A stretch of DNA of 64,000 nucleotides from Aquimarina aquimarini (GCF_900299535.1 NZ_OMKE01000013.1:1-64000), one strand, 5' to 3'; numbered from the stretch's first letter, positions 1-9,563 are shown. A program made the numbers and translations. The notes: generated by a model from the letters alone, not told the origin.

Positions 1-588
1 CAGGCAATAGAAGCTAATTTTAAAAACAATGCAAATAAGTATAATATCCTACATCTGGCATTACATGGAGAGGTAGATAATGAACACCCTGAGTATTCTA
101 AGCTCTATTTTACCAAAAACAAAGATACGATAGAGGATAATCTGTTGTATGGGCATGAGTTATTTGCATTAGATATTCCCGCAGAGCTTACCGTGCTTAG
201 TGCTTGTAATACAGGTACGGGTAAGATTGCCAAAGGAGAAGGGATTATGAGTTTGGGCAATGCGTTTCAATATGCAGGAACCAAAAGTTTATTGCTCACC
301 AGCTGGGAGGTTTCTGATCAGACTACCCCTGAATTGATGAAATATTTTTACACCTATCTCAAATCAGGAATGAATAAAGGCAAGGCACTACAGCAAGCTA
401 AGTTGCAATATCTGGCAACTGCCAATATTAATAGAACAGCTCCTTTTTATTGGGCAGGGTTTTATCTCGTAGGAGATACTGCACCTATGCATTTTGAGCA
501 GAGGACTGTATGGTATTGGGTACTTGCAGCGTCAATAGTGATCTTGATATCAGGACTATTTTGGTATAGAAAGAAGTATAAAATATAA
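1..588 (+). CDS. CHAT-domain protein, C-terminal part (5' end outside window)
   Basis: The reading frame is open from base 1, so the gene starts upstream and only the last 195 residues are visible. They carry the caspase-like CHAT signature: a histidine motif LHLALHG (His at visible residue 22) and the cysteine motif LSACNTG (Cys at visible residue 69), the expected catalytic dyad. A hydrophobic segment at about visible residues 170-188 followed by a basic tail suggests C-terminal membrane anchoring. In this phylum CHAT domains usually follow TPR repeats, but that part cannot be seen here. Substrate and role (signalling, protease activation) are unknown. Confidence 0.9.
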   Translation, partial: QAIEANFKNNANKYNILHLALHGEVDNEHPEYSKLYFTKNKDTIEDNLLYGHELFALDIPAELTVLSACNTGTGKIAKGEGIMSLGNAFQYAGTKSLLLTSWEVSDQTTPELMKYFYTYLKSGMNKGKALQQAKLQYLATANINRTAPFYWAGFYLVGDTAPMHFEQRTVWYWVLAASIVILISGLFWYRKKYKI

Positions 589-606
589 AACCGAAAAATT
601 ATAAAG

Positions 607-753
607 TGAAAACGAGTTTTTGAATATCGAACACCCAATACTGAACACCGAATGTTGAAGTTTCTCAATACTAATTACTCAATTCTCACTACTAAATATA
701 AAAATGTAAAATGATACAATGAAAAAGAGTTTTTGAATATCGAAGACCCAATA
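607..753 (+). repeat. Pair of 34-bp direct repeats
   Basis: Bases 607-640 and 720-753 are nearly identical (two mismatches), both containing gagtttttgaatatcgaa followed by acccaata. They lie in the gap after the CHAT gene, separated by about 80 bases of low-complexity sequence with further related words (caatactgaacaccgaa). This looks like an intergenic dispersed-repeat family; no coding function is apparent. Confidence 0.75.
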
Positions 754-801
754 TCAAAAAATGTCATTAATTGTTTACTTTAGTATCGTAGAATATATAC
801 C

Positions 802-1812
802 ATGATATTAGTTACAGGAGCAACAGGATTAGTAGGCACACATTTATTAGTTAAACTTGTTCAGGAAAAAAAACAGGTTCGTGCACTTTATAGAACCGAA
901 ACCAAAAAGGAACACGCCAAAAAAGTATTTTCTTCTTACTTTGCCAAAGAAGCGCAACATCTATTTGATACTATTCAGTGGGTTCATACTAATATCAACG
1001 ATGTACCCTCTTTAACCGAAGCTTTTGAAGGAATAACACATGTGTATCATTGTGCGGCTGTCATTAGTTTTAACCCTTCTGATTACAAAAAATTACGAAA
1101 AGTAAATATTGAAGGTACTGCCAATGTGGTCAATCTATGCTTATCTAACAATGTAGAAAAGTTATGCTATGTAAGCTCAATCGCCACCTTGGGAGACAAT
1201 CTGACAAATACAGCTATTAACGAAAAATCAGAATGGAACCCTGAAGTATCTAATTCTGTGTATGCGATTACAAAATATGGTGCAGAAATGGAGGTTTGGA
1301 GAGGTGTACAGGAAGGATTAAATGCCGTAATTGTAAATCCTGGAATTATCATAGGCCCAGGTTTTTTTGAAGGAGGTAGTGGATACCTCTTTAAAAGAAT
1401 TTATAACGGGATGAACTACTACACCACAGGAACTACAGGGTATATAGCAATACAAGATGTTATCGATATTATGCATAGGCTAATGCAAGGTTCACAAACT
1501 CATCAACGTTATATTCTGGTAGGGGAAAACCTAAGCTACAAAAGTGCATTTACTATGATTGCCAAGGCTCTAAACAAACCAGCACCAAAAAAGAAAGCAT
1601 CTCCGCTATTAATGAAGATTGCTTACTATCTGCAACGTATTGGACACCTACTTTTTAGAACAAACCAGTCCATATTTAAATCATCAATACGAAGTGCTTT
1701 TTCTACAAAACATTATAACAGTGATAAGATAACCAAAGAGTTATCTTACAATTTCACCTCAATAGAAAAAAGTATCAACGAAACTGCTTCTTATTTTCTA
1801 AAGGAGAATTAA
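802..1812 (+). CDS. NAD(P)-dependent epimerase/dehydratase (extended SDR)
   Basis: A 336-residue extended short-chain dehydrogenase. The N-terminal nucleotide-binding motif TGATGLVG (residues 5-12) begins a Rossmann fold. The catalytic Tyr154-xxx-Lys158 (YAITK) and the upstream serine in YVSS (about residue 125) are present. It most resembles the dihydroflavonol-4-reductase / sugar-epimerase branch. The substrate cannot be read from sequence. It converges with the DUF4296 gene and the stop codons overlap by 4 bases. Confidence 0.88.
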   Translation: MILVTGATGLVGTHLLVKLVQEKKQVRALYRTETKKEHAKKVFSSYFAKEAQHLFDTIQWVHTNINDVPSLTEAFEGITHVYHCAAVISFNPSDYKKLRKVNIEGTANVVNLCLSNNVEKLCYVSSIATLGDNLTNTAINEKSEWNPEVSNSVYAITKYGAEMEVWRGVQEGLNAVIVNPGIIIGPGFFEGGSGYLFKRIYNGMNYYTTGTTGYIAIQDVIDIMHRLMQGSQTHQRYILVGENLSYKSAFTMIAKALNKPAPKKKASPLLMKIAYYLQRIGHLLFRTNQSIFKSSIRSAFSTKHYNSDKITKELSYNFTSIEKSINETASYFLKEN

Positions 1813-2261
1813 TTATTTTTTTCCCTTTTTGATAATAAAACAGGTTTCTCTTTAAGCTTTAATGAATCTTTTATTTTAGCAATAGAATCTTGTCTTTTTT
1901 TTATAGAATCCTCTTCTTTTTTAAGCTTTTCATACAATGTTACTCCTTCTTCCAAATTAACCTTTACACGTGCAAAAATCGCCTTATACTCATCAAATTG
2001 AGAGGAGTACCATGCATTATTTTGTGCAAAAACTACACTATCAACCCCGTGTTTTTGCAATATATAAGCTTGGGGGTTGATATTTTTTTCTTCAAACTTT
2101 TTTCTATGTGAACTTTTGGCAGCTTTGACAAAAGCAATATCTGTAAAAATATCAACCATACAATCTTCTCCCACCAATGTTTCTGGCATAGGAGGTCTAT
2201 CTATACTCTGACAGGATATAACTATCAAAAAAACACTAATATAGGTTACATATTTTCTCAT
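1809..2261 (-). CDS. DUF4296 lipoprotein
   Basis: 150 residues with an N-terminal hydrophobic stretch ending in a lipobox (VISC, Cys17), so a predicted lipoprotein. The body matches the Bacteroidota DUF4296 family: a helical domain including DCMVDIFTDIAFVKAA and an NAWYSSQF-like segment, then a Lys/Glu-rich coiled-coil tail from about residue 105. It is translationally coupled to the dihydroorotase gene upstream (ATGA overlap at 2258-2261). The family function is unknown; an envelope location is inferred from the signal. Confidence 0.85.
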   Translation of the reverse strand: MRKYVTYISVFLIVISCQSIDRPPMPETLVGEDCMVDIFTDIAFVKAAKSSHRKKFEEKNINPQAYILQKHGVDSVVFAQNNAWYSSQFDEYKAIFARVKVNLEEGVTLYEKLKKEEDSIKKRQDSIAKIKDSLKLKEKPVLLSKREKNN

Positions 2262-3607
2262 CTATCAAAGGTTAATCGTTGCGCATGTCTTGTCGCATCA
2301 TAAAACTTAAAGTTTTTATACACTAGATTTCCATTTACAAAAGTATGGGTAATTCTTGATCTAAAGGTAGTCCCCTCAAAAGGTGACCATCCACATTTAC
2401 AAGCAATATTATCTTTATTTACAGTCCAAGGCGCATTGATATCAACTAGTACTGCATCTGCATAATAGCCTTCTTTTATATACCCTCTTTTTTCTACTTG
2501 AAATAATATAGCAGGATTGTGACACATTTTCTCAACAATTTTTTCCATACTTATTTTTCCCTGATGATAAAGCTCAAGCATTGCAGGAAGTGCATGTTGT
2601 ACCAAAGGTCCTCCAGAAGGTGCTTTGGTATATACATTGTCTTTTTCTTCTATAGTATGAGGCGCATGATCTGTTGCCACCACATCTATTTTATCATTGA
2701 GCAATGCAGCAAGTAGTGCATCTCTGTCTTTTGCAGTTTTTACAGCAGGATTCCATTTGATCAATGTTCCTTTCTCGGCGTAATCAGCATCAGAAAACCA
2801 CAAATGGTGAATACAAACTTCTGCTGTTATTTTTTTATCTTTAAGCGGTATTTTATTTGTAAATAATTCTAGCTCTTTGGCTGTAGAAAGATGAAAAACA
2901 TGTAATCGTGCCCCAGTCTTTTTTGCCAATGCTACTGCTTGTGATGATGATAAGTAACAAGCTTCTTCACTTCTGATAATAGGATGAAATTCTACAGGAA
3001 TATCATCACCATATTTTGCTTTATATATCGCCGTGTTATCTTTGATTGTCTGCTCATCCTCACAATGTACTGCTATCAATAAATCTGTAGATGCAAATAT
3101 TTTCTCTAGTACTTCTGGGTTATCAACCAACATATTTCCTGTTGATGATCCCAGAAAAAGTTTAAGCGCTGCTACTTTTTTTGGATCTACTTTTAGAATC
3201 TCTTCCAAATTATCGTTGGTTCCTCCAAACATAAAAGAGTAGTTTGCATAACTAGTTTTTGCAGCGATATCAAACTTTTCTTCCAGCTTTTCTACCGTAG
3301 TCGTTTGTGGCACTGTATTCGGCATTTCTATAAAAGAAGTAATTCCTCCTGCTATAGCGGCTCTTGATTCTGTTTCTATAGTAGCTTTATGAGTTAATCC
3401 TGGTTCTCTAAAATGAACCTGATCATCTATCACTCCTGGCAATAAATATTTTCCTTCAGCATCAAAAATGTGTACATCTGGTGACTTTGCACTTATCTGC
3501 GGTGCTATTTCTTTAAAAACACCGTGCTCTATATACACATCTCCATTAAAAACCTTTCCTTCATTGACAATATTGGCATTTTTAATCAACACACTATCCA
3601 TAATCAT
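2258..3607 (-). CDS. pyrC: Dihydroorotase-like amidohydrolase
   Basis: A 449-residue cyclic amidohydrolase of the dihydroorotase family, the third step of pyrimidine synthesis (carbamoyl-aspartate to dihydroorotate). Visible features: the REPG motif at residues 67-70, the carboxylated-lysine region KLFLGSSTG, metal-binding His in AVHCED and VFHLS, and the catalytic DHAPH near residue 315. The first metal motif reads D-x-Q-x-H (Gln63, His65) instead of the usual HxH. ATGA overlaps with genes on both sides indicate coupled translation. An alternative start two codons in (3601) is possible. Confidence 0.88.
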   Translation of the reverse strand: MIMDSVLIKNANIVNEGKVFNGDVYIEHGVFKEIAPQISAKSPDVHIFDAEGKYLLPGVIDDQVHFREPGLTHKATIETESRAAIAGGITSFIEMPNTVPQTTTVEKLEEKFDIAAKTSYANYSFMFGGTNDNLEEILKVDPKKVAALKLFLGSSTGNMLVDNPEVLEKIFASTDLLIAVHCEDEQTIKDNTAIYKAKYGDDIPVEFHPIIRSEEACYLSSSQAVALAKKTGARLHVFHLSTAKELELFTNKIPLKDKKITAEVCIHHLWFSDADYAEKGTLIKWNPAVKTAKDRDALLAALLNDKIDVVATDHAPHTIEEKDNVYTKAPSGGPLVQHALPAMLELYHQGKISMEKIVEKMCHNPAILFQVEKRGYIKEGYYADAVLVDINAPWTVNKDNIACKCGWSPFEGTTFRSRITHTFVNGNLVYKNFKFYDATRHAQRLTFDR

Positions 3608-4335
3608 ATTTCGTAACTATTAAACAAACTATTAATTTTCATTTTTACAACTCCAAAAACAGCTTCAGAAATAATTCCTTTGCTCATTTTTGAAGTTCCC
3701 CTTGTTCTATCTGTAAAGATGACGGGAATTTCTTTTATTTTAAATTTTAGTAAATACGCTTTAAATTTCATTTCTATCTGAAAAGCATACCCTACAAACT
3801 TTATTTTATTCAGATTTATTTTCTCTAATACCTCTCTTTTATAACAGATAAATCCAGCAGTTGTGTCATGAATATCCATTCCTGTAATAAAACGAACATA
3901 TCTTGATGCTCCCCAAGACAGTAATACTCTACTCATTGGCCAATTCACCACATTTACTCCAGTAACATATCTTGATCCAATAGCCACATCAGCAGATCCT
4001 TTGGCACACGCATTATACAACCTAATAAGGTCATTAGGGTTATGAGAAAAATCGGCATCCATCTCAAAAACATATGTATAGGATCGCTCTAATGCCCACT
4101 TAAAACCAGCTATATATGCAGTTCCTAACCCTGATTTTTCTTCTCGCTCCATTAAAAAAAGAGCATCTTTATACTCTAATTGCAATCCCTTTACTTTATC
4201 AGCGGTCTTATCTGGCGAATTATCATCCACAATAAGAATATGAAAATTACGCTGTAGCGAAAACACATTTTTTACAATACGTTCCACATTTTCAATCTCG
4301 TTGTATGTAGGGATTATGACTACGGCATCAACCAT
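3604..4335 (-). CDS. Polyprenol-monophosphomannose synthase-like GT2 glycosyltransferase
   Basis: A 243-residue family 2 glycosyltransferase with the N-terminal PTYNE motif (residues 9-13), DDNSPD at 37-42 and the metal-binding DAD (93-95) in EMDADFSHNP. It has the length and layout of soluble single-domain dolichol/polyprenol-phosphate mannose synthases, without a C-terminal membrane domain. It probably transfers a sugar from a nucleotide donor to a lipid phosphate at the inner membrane. It is first in the group with the dihydroorotase and DUF4296 genes and overlaps the next start by ATGA. Confidence 0.9.
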   Translation of the reverse strand: MVDAVVIIPTYNEIENVERIVKNVFSLQRNFHILIVDDNSPDKTADKVKGLQLEYKDALFLMEREEKSGLGTAYIAGFKWALERSYTYVFEMDADFSHNPNDLIRLYNACAKGSADVAIGSRYVTGVNVVNWPMSRVLLSWGASRYVRFITGMDIHDTTAGFICYKREVLEKINLNKIKFVGYAFQIEMKFKAYLLKFKIKEIPVIFTDRTRGTSKMSKGIISEAVFGVVKMKINSLFNSYEI

Positions 4336-4431
4336 CTAGGCTATTTTTCAGGCAAATATAACTAAATAATTACTAGATATTTTCTTGTTTTTATCAGTTA
4401 ATTGATTGTAATTTTACCCCCGAAATAGCTT

Positions 4432-5085
4432 ATGGATTTTATTACCAGAGAAATAACACATATAAATTGGCTTACGATTCTTATCGTAATATGTCTTTTA
4501 TTGTTGGCAATAGCCAAGAGAGTCAATTCACTTAGGTTTTCTGATTTTATGATGCTTTTAAGTAATAACAAGTATATTATCTCTCATCAAAAACCAAATA
4601 AACTCTCTTCTTGGTTCAATGCTATTCTTTTATTATTTCAAATTGCATCTGTCTCTTTATTCATCTTTTTATGCTTTAATGTGTTTGAGTGGCAAGTCAT
4701 CCCAAATCAAATCACCCTATATTTTAAGATCACTATCATCTATACTGTAGTTGTTATTTGCAAATTACTTATAGAAAAAATTATTGCTACAATTTTCTCT
4801 ATTGATTCTATAATTGACGAATATTTGTTTTATAAAGTATCTTATCGTAACTTTATGGGTGTCATTTTATTACCTACAAACATCTTATTTATTTATGCGT
4901 TACAACCTTCAAAAATCGCATTTATAATATTGTTAATTTTACTAGTTGTTTTAAATACAATTGTACTGTTTTCTTTTTATAAGAAAAACGAAAATATTAT
5001 TTTAAACCATATGTTTTATTTTATTTTGTATCTTTGCGCACTTGAAATCGCACCTTATTTCATACTATATAAGCTTATTAGTTAA
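4432..5085 (+). CDS. DUF4271 integral membrane protein
   Basis: 217 residues with about six hydrophobic helices (near residues 11-29, 62-86, 97-123, 141-157, 162-183 and 193-216). It matches the Bacteroidota DUF4271 family in length, topology and position directly upstream of a uroporphyrinogen-III synthase-like gene, 33 bases away. The biochemical function is unknown. A -7-like element sits inside its 3' end and could give the next gene its own promoter. Confidence 0.82.
   Translation: MDFITREITHINWLTILIVICLLLLAIAKRVNSLRFSDFMMLLSNNKYIISHQKPNKLSSWFNAILLLFQIASVSLFIFLCFNVFEWQVIPNQITLYFKITIIYTVVVICKLLIEKIIATIFSIDSIIDEYLFYKVSYRNFMGVILLPTNILFIYALQPSKIAFIILLILLVVLNTIVLFSFYKKNENIILNHMFYFILYLCALEIAPYFILYKLIS
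5029..5036 (+). promoter_or_regulatory. TATCTTTG -7 element inside the DUF4271 gene
   Basis: An exact match to the Bacteroidota TAnnTTTG -7 consensus, 83 bases before the next start codon. No clear -33 TTTG is seen at 19-22 bases. It could serve the uroporphyrinogen-III synthase-like gene. Confidence 0.4.
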
Positions 5086-5118
5086 TAGTAGGACCTTTAC
5101 AAAAAAGAAAGAAAATTT

Positions 5119-5865
5119 ATGAAAGTGAAAACAATTTTGGTCTCACAGCCGGAGCCTAAAGTGGAGAATTCACCTTATTTTGATTTAGAAGAAAAGGAAA
5201 AAGTAAAAATTGACTTTATCCCCTTCATTCATGTAGAGGGAGTTGATGCAAAAGAAGTAAGATTGCAGAAAGTGGATTTATCTAACTATACTGCCATTAT
5301 TCTTACCAGTCGAAATTCTGTTGATCATTTCTTTAGAATAGCAGACGAAATGCGCTTCAAAGTACCAGATACGCTCAAATATTTTTGTCAAAGTGAAGCT
5401 GTAGCATATTATCTACAGAAATATGTTGTTTACCGAAAAAGAAAAATCTATGTTGGTAAACGTACATTTCAGGAGTTATCTCCATTGATTAAAAAATATA
5501 AAAACGAAAAGTTCTTATTACCGTCTTCTGACAAGTTAAAACCTCTAATTCCTGAAACACTGGATAGTTTGAAAGTGAATTGGAAACAAGCTGTGTTTTA
5601 CAAAACAGTGGTAAGTGACCTTTCTGGCCTAAGAGATGTATTTTATGATATCTTGGTATTTTTTAGCCCATCGGGAATACAATCTTTGTTCGAAAACTTC
5701 CCTGATTTTAAACAAAATGATACAAGAATTGCTGTTTTTGGAAACTCAACCGTAAGAGCTGCCGAAGAACACAATCTAGTTGTTAATATTCAGGCACCAA
5801 CACCCGAGACTCCATCAATGACTATGGCGCTCCAAAAATATATCAAAGAAGTAAACAAAAAATAA
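5119..5865 (+). CDS. hemD: Uroporphyrinogen-III synthase family protein
   Basis: 248 residues with the two-lobed HemD-like pattern: an N-terminal segment ILVSQPEP, a central IILTSRNSVDHFF motif, a C-terminal DILVFFSPSGIQSLFENF segment and a final VFGNSTVRAAEEH motif. Uroporphyrinogen-III synthase closes and inverts ring D of hydroxymethylbilane in haem synthesis. The family diverges strongly in sequence and no other hem gene is in the window, so the enzymatic assignment rests on these motifs and on the DUF4271 neighbour. Confidence 0.8.
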   Translation: MKVKTILVSQPEPKVENSPYFDLEEKEKVKIDFIPFIHVEGVDAKEVRLQKVDLSNYTAIILTSRNSVDHFFRIADEMRFKVPDTLKYFCQSEAVAYYLQKYVVYRKRKIYVGKRTFQELSPLIKKYKNEKFLLPSSDKLKPLIPETLDSLKVNWKQAVFYKTVVSDLSGLRDVFYDILVFFSPSGIQSLFENFPDFKQNDTRIAVFGNSTVRAAEEHNLVVNIQAPTPETPSMTMALQKYIKEVNKK

Positions 5866-5910
5866 ATTCACACTATCATCTAGTACTAATTTATTATTAA
5901 AACATACGTA

Positions 5911-5953
5911 AAAAAAGAGAGTCCTGAATAAAATATTCGGGACTCTCTTTTTT
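5911..5953. terminator. Bidirectional intrinsic terminator
   Basis: A 15-bp stem (5916-5930 with 5934-5948, one G-U pair) with a 3-base loop, flanked by A-run and T-run, between the convergent hemD-like and pckA genes. It can terminate both strands. Confidence 0.92.
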
Positions 5954-5972
5954 GATATACTAGTATGCTTTA

Positions 5973-7589
5973 CTAGAAAGAATATCTCTGAGGGCCTCCT
6001 CTTCGAATTTCTTCATTTGCATATGATTCGAATTTCTTAAAATTCTCTCTAAATGCATTTGTTAACTTAAACGCAGTTGTATAATATGCTTCATCATCAT
6101 TCCAGGTTGCTCTTGGACTAAGAACCGTTGTAGGTACTCCTGGGCACTCTCTAGGTTGTGCTACTCCAAAAACAGAGTGGATATGATAATTATCATAAGA
6201 ATACGACCCTAAATCACCGTTTAGTACAGCTTGGATCATAGCTCTTGTGTATTTTAATTTAATTCGTGTCCCTACACCATAAGGGCCACCTGTCCAACCA
6301 GTATTTACCAACCAAACATTTACTCCTGTATCATTCATTTTATTGATCAACATCTCTGCATATTTAGCAGGATGCAATGGCATAAACGGCGCTCCAAAAC
6401 AAGCAGAAAATGACGGTGTAGGCTCTACTACTCCCGCTTCTGTTCCCGCTACTTTTGCGGTATACCCTGAAATAAAATGATACGCAGCTTGACTTGGTGT
6501 TAACTTAGAGATCGGGGGTATTACTCCAAATGCATCTGCTGTTAAAAAGAATATATTCTTAGGATTCTCTCCGATAGAAGGCTCCTTAATATTCTCTATA
6601 TGATGAATTGGGTAACTTACTCTTGTATTTTGAGTAATTGAAGTATCTGCATAATCTACTTCTCCCTTATCATTTAGGATTACATTTTCTAGGATCGCTC
6701 CTTTTTTGATAGCTCCATATATTTCAGGTTCTTTCTCAGAAGATAAATCTATCACCTTGGCATAGCAACCTCCTTCAAAATTGAATATGGTATTTTCTTT
6801 GGTCCACCCATGCTCATCATCACCAATCAATTTACGATTAGGATCTGTAGACAAGGTTGTTTTACCTGTTCCTGAAAGCCCAAAAAAGATAGCAGTATCT
6901 CCTTCTTCTCCTACATTGGCAGAACAATGCATAGGAAGCGAATCTTTATCTACAGGAAGTATAAAATTAAGTGCGGAAAAAATTCCTTTCTTAATCTCTC
7001 CTGTATAACCAGTACCTCCGATAAGAGCTATTTTTTTGGTGAAATTTAAAATCGCAAAATTATGTTGACGGGTTCCATCTACAGATGGATCTGCCATAAA
7101 TCCTGGCGCATTAATGATAGTCCACTCAGGATCAAAATCTTTCAATTCTTCCTCTGTTGGTCTCAAAAACATGTTATACGCAAACATATTAGACCATGCA
7201 TATTCATTTATCACTCTTATATTAAGACGATATTTAGGGTCGGAACACGCATAACTGTCACGAACGAATATTTCTTTTCCAGAAAGATAGTTGGTTACTT
7301 TATCATACAATGCATCAAATGCATTGGACTCAAAAGGGATATTGATATCCCCCCACCATATCTTATCTTTTGTAATATCATCTTTAACAATAAATCGATC
7401 CATTGGGGAACGCCCAGTAAATTCGCCGGTATTTATTGCCAACGCGCCTGATGCGGTAATTTTTCCCTGATCTTTTTGCACTACTTCATCCTGAAGCTCA
7501 TCAGGAGATAGTTGGTAGCGCATGGTAGCATTTTCAATACCGTAATGCTTTAACGAAAACGTTTTCGTAGTTGGATACAGTCGTTCCAT
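5973..7589 (-). CDS. pckA: Phosphoenolpyruvate carboxykinase (ATP)
   Basis: 538 residues, the normal length for ATP-dependent PEPCK, which converts oxaloacetate and ATP to phosphoenolpyruvate in gluconeogenesis. The kinase P-loop GLSGTGKTT (residues 237-245) and the metal-binding LIGDDEHGW segment (D257/D258) are intact. So are the substrate-binding TGEFTGRSP segment (54-62) and RVSYP. The gene stands alone, with a strong terminator shared with the convergent hemD-like gene. Confidence 0.97.
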   Translation of the reverse strand: MERLYPTTKTFSLKHYGIENATMRYQLSPDELQDEVVQKDQGKITASGALAINTGEFTGRSPMDRFIVKDDITKDKIWWGDINIPFESNAFDALYDKVTNYLSGKEIFVRDSYACSDPKYRLNIRVINEYAWSNMFAYNMFLRPTEEELKDFDPEWTIINAPGFMADPSVDGTRQHNFAILNFTKKIALIGGTGYTGEIKKGIFSALNFILPVDKDSLPMHCSANVGEEGDTAIFFGLSGTGKTTLSTDPNRKLIGDDEHGWTKENTIFNFEGGCYAKVIDLSSEKEPEIYGAIKKGAILENVILNDKGEVDYADTSITQNTRVSYPIHHIENIKEPSIGENPKNIFFLTADAFGVIPPISKLTPSQAAYHFISGYTAKVAGTEAGVVEPTPSFSACFGAPFMPLHPAKYAEMLINKMNDTGVNVWLVNTGWTGGPYGVGTRIKLKYTRAMIQAVLNGDLGSYSYDNYHIHSVFGVAQPRECPGVPTTVLSPRATWNDDEAYYTTAFKLTNAFRENFKKFESYANEEIRRGGPQRYSF

Positions 7590-7656
7590 AGAAATATGTG
7601 GTGTTTGTTATGTATGGCAAAATTATAAATAATAATTACACTATCCGACAAAAAAA

Positions 7657-8055
7657 TCACTTAATCTTCATCAATGAAATTATAAGAAAAACCCATCCGA
7701 AAATCAATAACAATCCTCCCAAAGGTGTAATAAAACCAATACTTGACAATGATACTCCAAAAATCTCATCGATCACCAAAAGATATATTGATCCCGAAAA
7801 AAGAATAATCCCTCCAATAAAAAAGTAAAAAATACGTTTCCTCTTAACTTCTTGCAAGACAGTCATGTTTCCTAAAATGATACATACAATTGCATGATAC
7901 ATCTGATATCGTACTCCTGTTGTAAAAGAATCAATACTAGCTGCATCTACATGCTTCTCTAATCCATGAGCTCCAAAAGCTCCTAAAAGTACTGCTATCA
8001 ACCCTGCAATAGCTCCTGTGATCAAAATTGTTTTGTTTTCTGATATTTTGTTCAT
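7657..8055 (-). CDS. DUF423 small membrane protein
   Basis: 132 residues with four predicted membrane helices. The first includes the family motif GAFGAHGL, followed by a YQMYHAI segment, both typical of DUF423 (YwdK/YgdD-like) proteins. Function is unknown. It is divergent from the saccharopine-reductase-like gene across a 137-base gap and 67 bases upstream of pckA on the same strand. Confidence 0.88.
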   Translation of the reverse strand: MNKISENKTILITGAIAGLIAVLLGAFGAHGLEKHVDAASIDSFTTGVRYQMYHAIVCIILGNMTVLQEVKRKRIFYFFIGGIILFSGSIYLLVIDEIFGVSLSSIGFITPLGGLLLIFGWVFLIISLMKIK

Positions 8056-8192
8056 AATTGATTATATCAAATATTATTTTTAAAGAATTAAACACATTAT
8101 TCAAAAAAATATAAGCAATACCTCATAATTGACATCCAACTTTTTACGGTATTTACTACATTCGTATCAAAGTTATCAAAATATCAGAAGGT

Positions 8193-9563
8193 ATGCGAAA
8201 GATATTAGTCATTGGTGCAGGTAAATCTACCGCTGTTTTAATCAAATATTTTCAAGACAAGTCTATTTCAGAAAATTTACAGATCACCATAGGAGATATT
8301 TCTGTTGAAAATGCAAAAAAACTAGCGGGTACTCACTCAAATACCCACGCTATACTTTTGGATGTTTTTGATCAAAATTCAAGAGAAAAAGCGATTCAAG
8401 AGGCAGATATTGTTGTATCAATGTTACCTGCTCGTTTTCATATTGAAGTTGCCAAAGATTGCTTAAAGTTTGATAAATGCATGGTTACAGCTTCATATGT
8501 AAGCGCTGAAATGCAAGAACTTGATCCAGAAGTTCGCAAAAAAGGACTCATTTTTATGAATGAAATTGGCGTTGACCCTGGTATTGATCATATGAGTGCC
8601 ATGCAGGTTATTGATCGCATAAGAAATCAAGGTGGTAAGATTGTTTTATTTGAATCCTTTACAGGAGGTTTGGTTGCCCCCGAAAGCGATACTAATTTAT
8701 GGAACTATAAGTTTACATGGAATCCTCGTAATGTAGTAGTAGCAGGGCAAGGAGGGGCTGCAGAATTTCTACAAGAAGGAACCTATAAGTACATCCCGTA
8801 TCATAAATTGTTTAGACGAACAGAATTTCTAGAAGTTGATGGCTATGGGCGTTTTGAAGCTTATGCCAATAGGAACTCTTTAAAGTATCAAAACATATAC
8901 GGACTAGATAATATCTTGACTTTATATCGGGGAACTATTAGAAGAATAGGGTTCTCTAGAGCCTGGAATACTTTTGTACAGCTTGGTATGACTGCTGATG
9001 ATTATAAGATGATTAATTCTGAGCATATGAGTTATCGAGATTTTACGAATTCTTTTCTGGCATATTCTCCTTCTGACTCAGTAGAACTCAAACTTCGTCA
9101 TTATCTAAAAATTGATCAGGATGATATTATGTGGGATAAACTTTTAGAACTTGATCTTTTTAATCCAAATAAAAAAATTGGCATTCCAAATGCTACTCCT
9201 GCTCAAGCACTTCAAAAGGTATTAATGGATAGCTGGTCCCTTGATAAAGGGGATAAGGATATGATTGTGATGTACCACAAATTTGGTTATGAACTCAATG
9301 GCAAACACAAGCAAATAGATGCTACTATGGTAAGCATAGGAGAAGACCAAATGTATACTGCAATGGCAAAAACAGTGGGACTACCTGTTGCAATGGCTAC
9401 TTTGCGCATTCTTAACAAACAGATTACAAGTACTGGAGTACAAATCCCTATCCAAGAAGAGGTATACACCCCTATCCTTAAAGAGCTTGAAGAGTATGGT
9501 ATTGTTTTTAATGAAAAAGAATGTGATTACCTAGGGTATAATCCTGATGGTGTAAAAGGATAA
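8193..9563 (+). CDS. Saccharopine dehydrogenase / reductase family protein
   Basis: 456 residues beginning with a Rossmann motif (ILVIGAGKSTAVLI), then the family segments ADIVVSMLPARFH and GVDPGIDHMSAMQVI. This layout fits the saccharopine reductase (LYS9-like) / lysine 6-dehydrogenase branch, which uses NAD(P) at the aminoadipate-semialdehyde node of lysine metabolism. The exact reaction cannot be set from sequence. An Lrp/AsnC regulator follows 152 bases downstream on the same strand, which suggests amino-acid-responsive control. Confidence 0.88.
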   Translation: MRKILVIGAGKSTAVLIKYFQDKSISENLQITIGDISVENAKKLAGTHSNTHAILLDVFDQNSREKAIQEADIVVSMLPARFHIEVAKDCLKFDKCMVTASYVSAEMQELDPEVRKKGLIFMNEIGVDPGIDHMSAMQVIDRIRNQGGKIVLFESFTGGLVAPESDTNLWNYKFTWNPRNVVVAGQGGAAEFLQEGTYKYIPYHKLFRRTEFLEVDGYGRFEAYANRNSLKYQNIYGLDNILTLYRGTIRRIGFSRAWNTFVQLGMTADDYKMINSEHMSYRDFTNSFLAYSPSDSVELKLRHYLKIDQDDIMWDKLLELDLFNPNKKIGIPNATPAQALQKVLMDSWSLDKGDKDMIVMYHKFGYELNGKHKQIDATMVSIGEDQMYTAMAKTVGLPVAMATLRILNKQITSTGVQIPIQEEVYTPILKELEEYGIVFNEKECDYLGYNPDGVKG

